A stretch of DNA of 64,000 bases from Phnomibacter ginsenosidimutans (lineage in GTDB: Bacteria; Bacteroidota; Bacteroidia; Chitinophagales; Chitinophagaceae): contig NZ_CP046566.1 of assembly GCF_009740285.1 (NCBI RefSeq), forward strand, positions 124,001 to 188,000, in the 5' to 3' direction. Positions 62,722 through 64,000 of this stretch are shown piece by piece (the first letter of the stretch is position 1; each line of letters begins with the position of its first letter). The position numbers and the translations under genes were made by a program. The notes beneath the pieces were generated by a model that was given only the letters and a program-made list of their open reading frames with translations, made no database searches and had not been told where the DNA came from.

Positions 62722-64000
62722 ATGAAGCTGATGAAAAAGTTGAAAAGGATACAGCATGCAATACTAGTGCTGATGTTATGTTGTCAACCGTGGCTTGCAA
62801 ACGCACAGCAGAAAACCTATTGCAATCCCATCAACATCGATTATGGCTACACGCCCATCCCCAACTTTAGTGAGTGGGGCCGCCACCGGGCTACCGCCGA
62901 TCCGGTGATAGTGAACTACAAAGGTGATTACTATCTATTCAGCACCAACCAGTGGGGCTATTGGCACAGTCCGGATATGCTTAACTGGACCTTTCACAAC
63001 CGCTTGTTTTTGCGGCCCTGGAACAAAGCCTACGATGAACTCTGCGCCCCTGCAGTTGGTATAGTGGGCGATACCATGATTGTGTTTGGCAGCACTTATA
63101 CCAACAACTTTACCATCTGGATGAGTACTAACCCCAAAGCCAACGAGTGGAAACCATTGGTGGATTCATTTGATATTGGTGGTTGGGATCCTTCCTTTTT
63201 TACTGATGATGATGGTCGCCTGTACATGTACAATGGCAGCAGCAACCGCTATCCTTTTTACGGTGTAGAGTTAGACAGGAAAACATTCAAACCAAAAGGC
63301 ACCCGCAAAGAAATATATGTGCTGGAAGCTTGGCGCTATGGCTGGCAACGCTTTGGCGAATACATGGACGATACCTTTTTGGATGGCTTTATCGAAGGCA
63401 GCCACATGACCAAATACAAAGGCAAATACTACTTGCAGTATGGTGCTCCCGGCACTGAAATGAGTGGCTATGCCGATGGCTTGCTCATGAGCCGGCATCC
63501 GCTCGAAGGCTTTGCAGCCGTGGAGTGATCCGCTGAGTTTCAAGCCCGGTGGCTATGCCCGTGGTGCCGGTCATGGTGCTACTTTTCAAGACCATTGGAA
63601 CAACTACTGGCATGTGAGCACCATGGTGGTAAACGTGAAAAATAATTTTGAAAGAAGACTCGGCATTTGGCCCACCGGTTTTGATAAGGATGATGTAATG
63701 TGGTGCAACACCGCCTATGGGGATTATCCCACTTTTTTGCCTGCCGTGCAAGGCCCGCAGCGCAAAGGAGATGCACTCGATTACAACGCCGCCTTTCAGC
63801 CCGGGTGGATGCTGCTCAACTACAAAAAGCCGGTGCAGGTGTCATCCACACTCGGCGGCTTTAGTGCTAACCATGCAGTGGACGAAAACATCAAAACCTA
63901 CTGGAGTGCAGCTTCTGCCAATGCAGGAGAATACATCATCAGCGATTTGGGCGCTGTGAGTACGGTGCATGCCGTGCAAATCAACTACGCCGATCAGGGA
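62722..64000 (+). CDS. GH43-like glycoside hydrolase with C-terminal F5/8-type domain, frame broken near 63518-63530, 3' end outside window
   Basis: Signal peptide (LANAQ), then a five-blade propeller enzyme: RATADPVIVNYKGDYYLFST (general base Asp), DIGGWDPSFFTDDDGRLYMYNG and FLDGFIEGSHMTKYKGKYYLQYG (catalytic Glu), as in GH43 and relatives. The first frame ends PLEGFAAVE with a TGA at 63526-63528. The next frame carries on as SDPLSFKPGGYARGAGHGATFQD and stays open to the window edge, where SSTLGGFSANHAVDENIKTYW begins a discoidin-type (F5/8) carbohydrate-binding domain. The break adjoins GATC (63527-63530). One extra base, or two missing, would fit. Confidence 0.85.

Overview
The window looks like chromosomal DNA of a Bacteroidota bacterium, most likely a Chitinophagaceae-type soil or water organism. 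The evidence is a SusC/SusD polysaccharide locus under an ECF sigma/FecR pair, a type IX secretion C-terminal domain, a PycTM-like membrane protein, Bacteroidota-style promoter boxes (TTTG, then TAnnTTTG), and many short palindromic intergenic repeats. No phage, plasmid backbone, rRNA operon or CRISPR array was seen. One tRNA (CAU anticodon) is present.

Layout. 1-8160: housekeeping and metabolic genes (phosphoesterase, glycosyltransferase, flavin reductase, amidohydrolase, HD/PycTM-like protein, SDR, YjjG phosphatase). 8160-20231: a repeat-rich gap, a DEAD-box helicase, a reverse-strand lipid block (CPBP protease, DUF2007, CdsA, Psd) interrupted by a DUF433/DUF5615 toxin-antitoxin pair, then dusB, a T9SS-secreted protein and uvrB. 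20777-24224: a probable copper-uptake locus ending in an OprC/NosA-like TonB receptor. 25101-28116: M3 peptidase and a NadR-like kinase carrying an in-frame repeat insertion. 28523-37774: the tryptophan operon trpE-G-D-C-F-B-A. 37775-44180: thiL, suhB, glycosyltransferase, hflX, outer-membrane protein and tRNA. 44523-64000: a polysaccharide utilisation locus (sigma, FecR, SusC, SusD, LamG lipoprotein, FG-GAP protein, two GH30, a PF10091 glucanase-like enzyme, GMC oxidoreductase, DoxX, GH43-like) whose last gene runs off the window. The enzymes suggest a beta-glucan substrate.

Three results stand out. (1) The trp operon is preceded by a complete ribosome-stalling attenuator: a 15-codon leader peptide with three consecutive Trp codons, an antiterminator arm beginning at its stop codon, and an intrinsic terminator just before trpE. 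(2) Four trp intergenic gaps (E-G, G-D, F-B, B-A) hold repeat-bounded insertions, three of them carrying a passenger gene (DUF559 nuclease-like, GxxExxY protein, a secreted protein of unknown function). A four-helix-bundle gene between suhB and thiL has the same architecture, and the NadR-like gene holds a gene-free version in frame. This looks like a family of transposase-less, repeat-bounded cassettes. (3) At least six genes have single-site reading-frame breaks. Three are exactly at GATCGA, one is within about 10 nt of GATC, and two are at homopolymers (one of these also 6 nt from GATC). This pattern points to systematic assembly error, possibly linked to a modified GATC motif, rather than to real pseudogenes.
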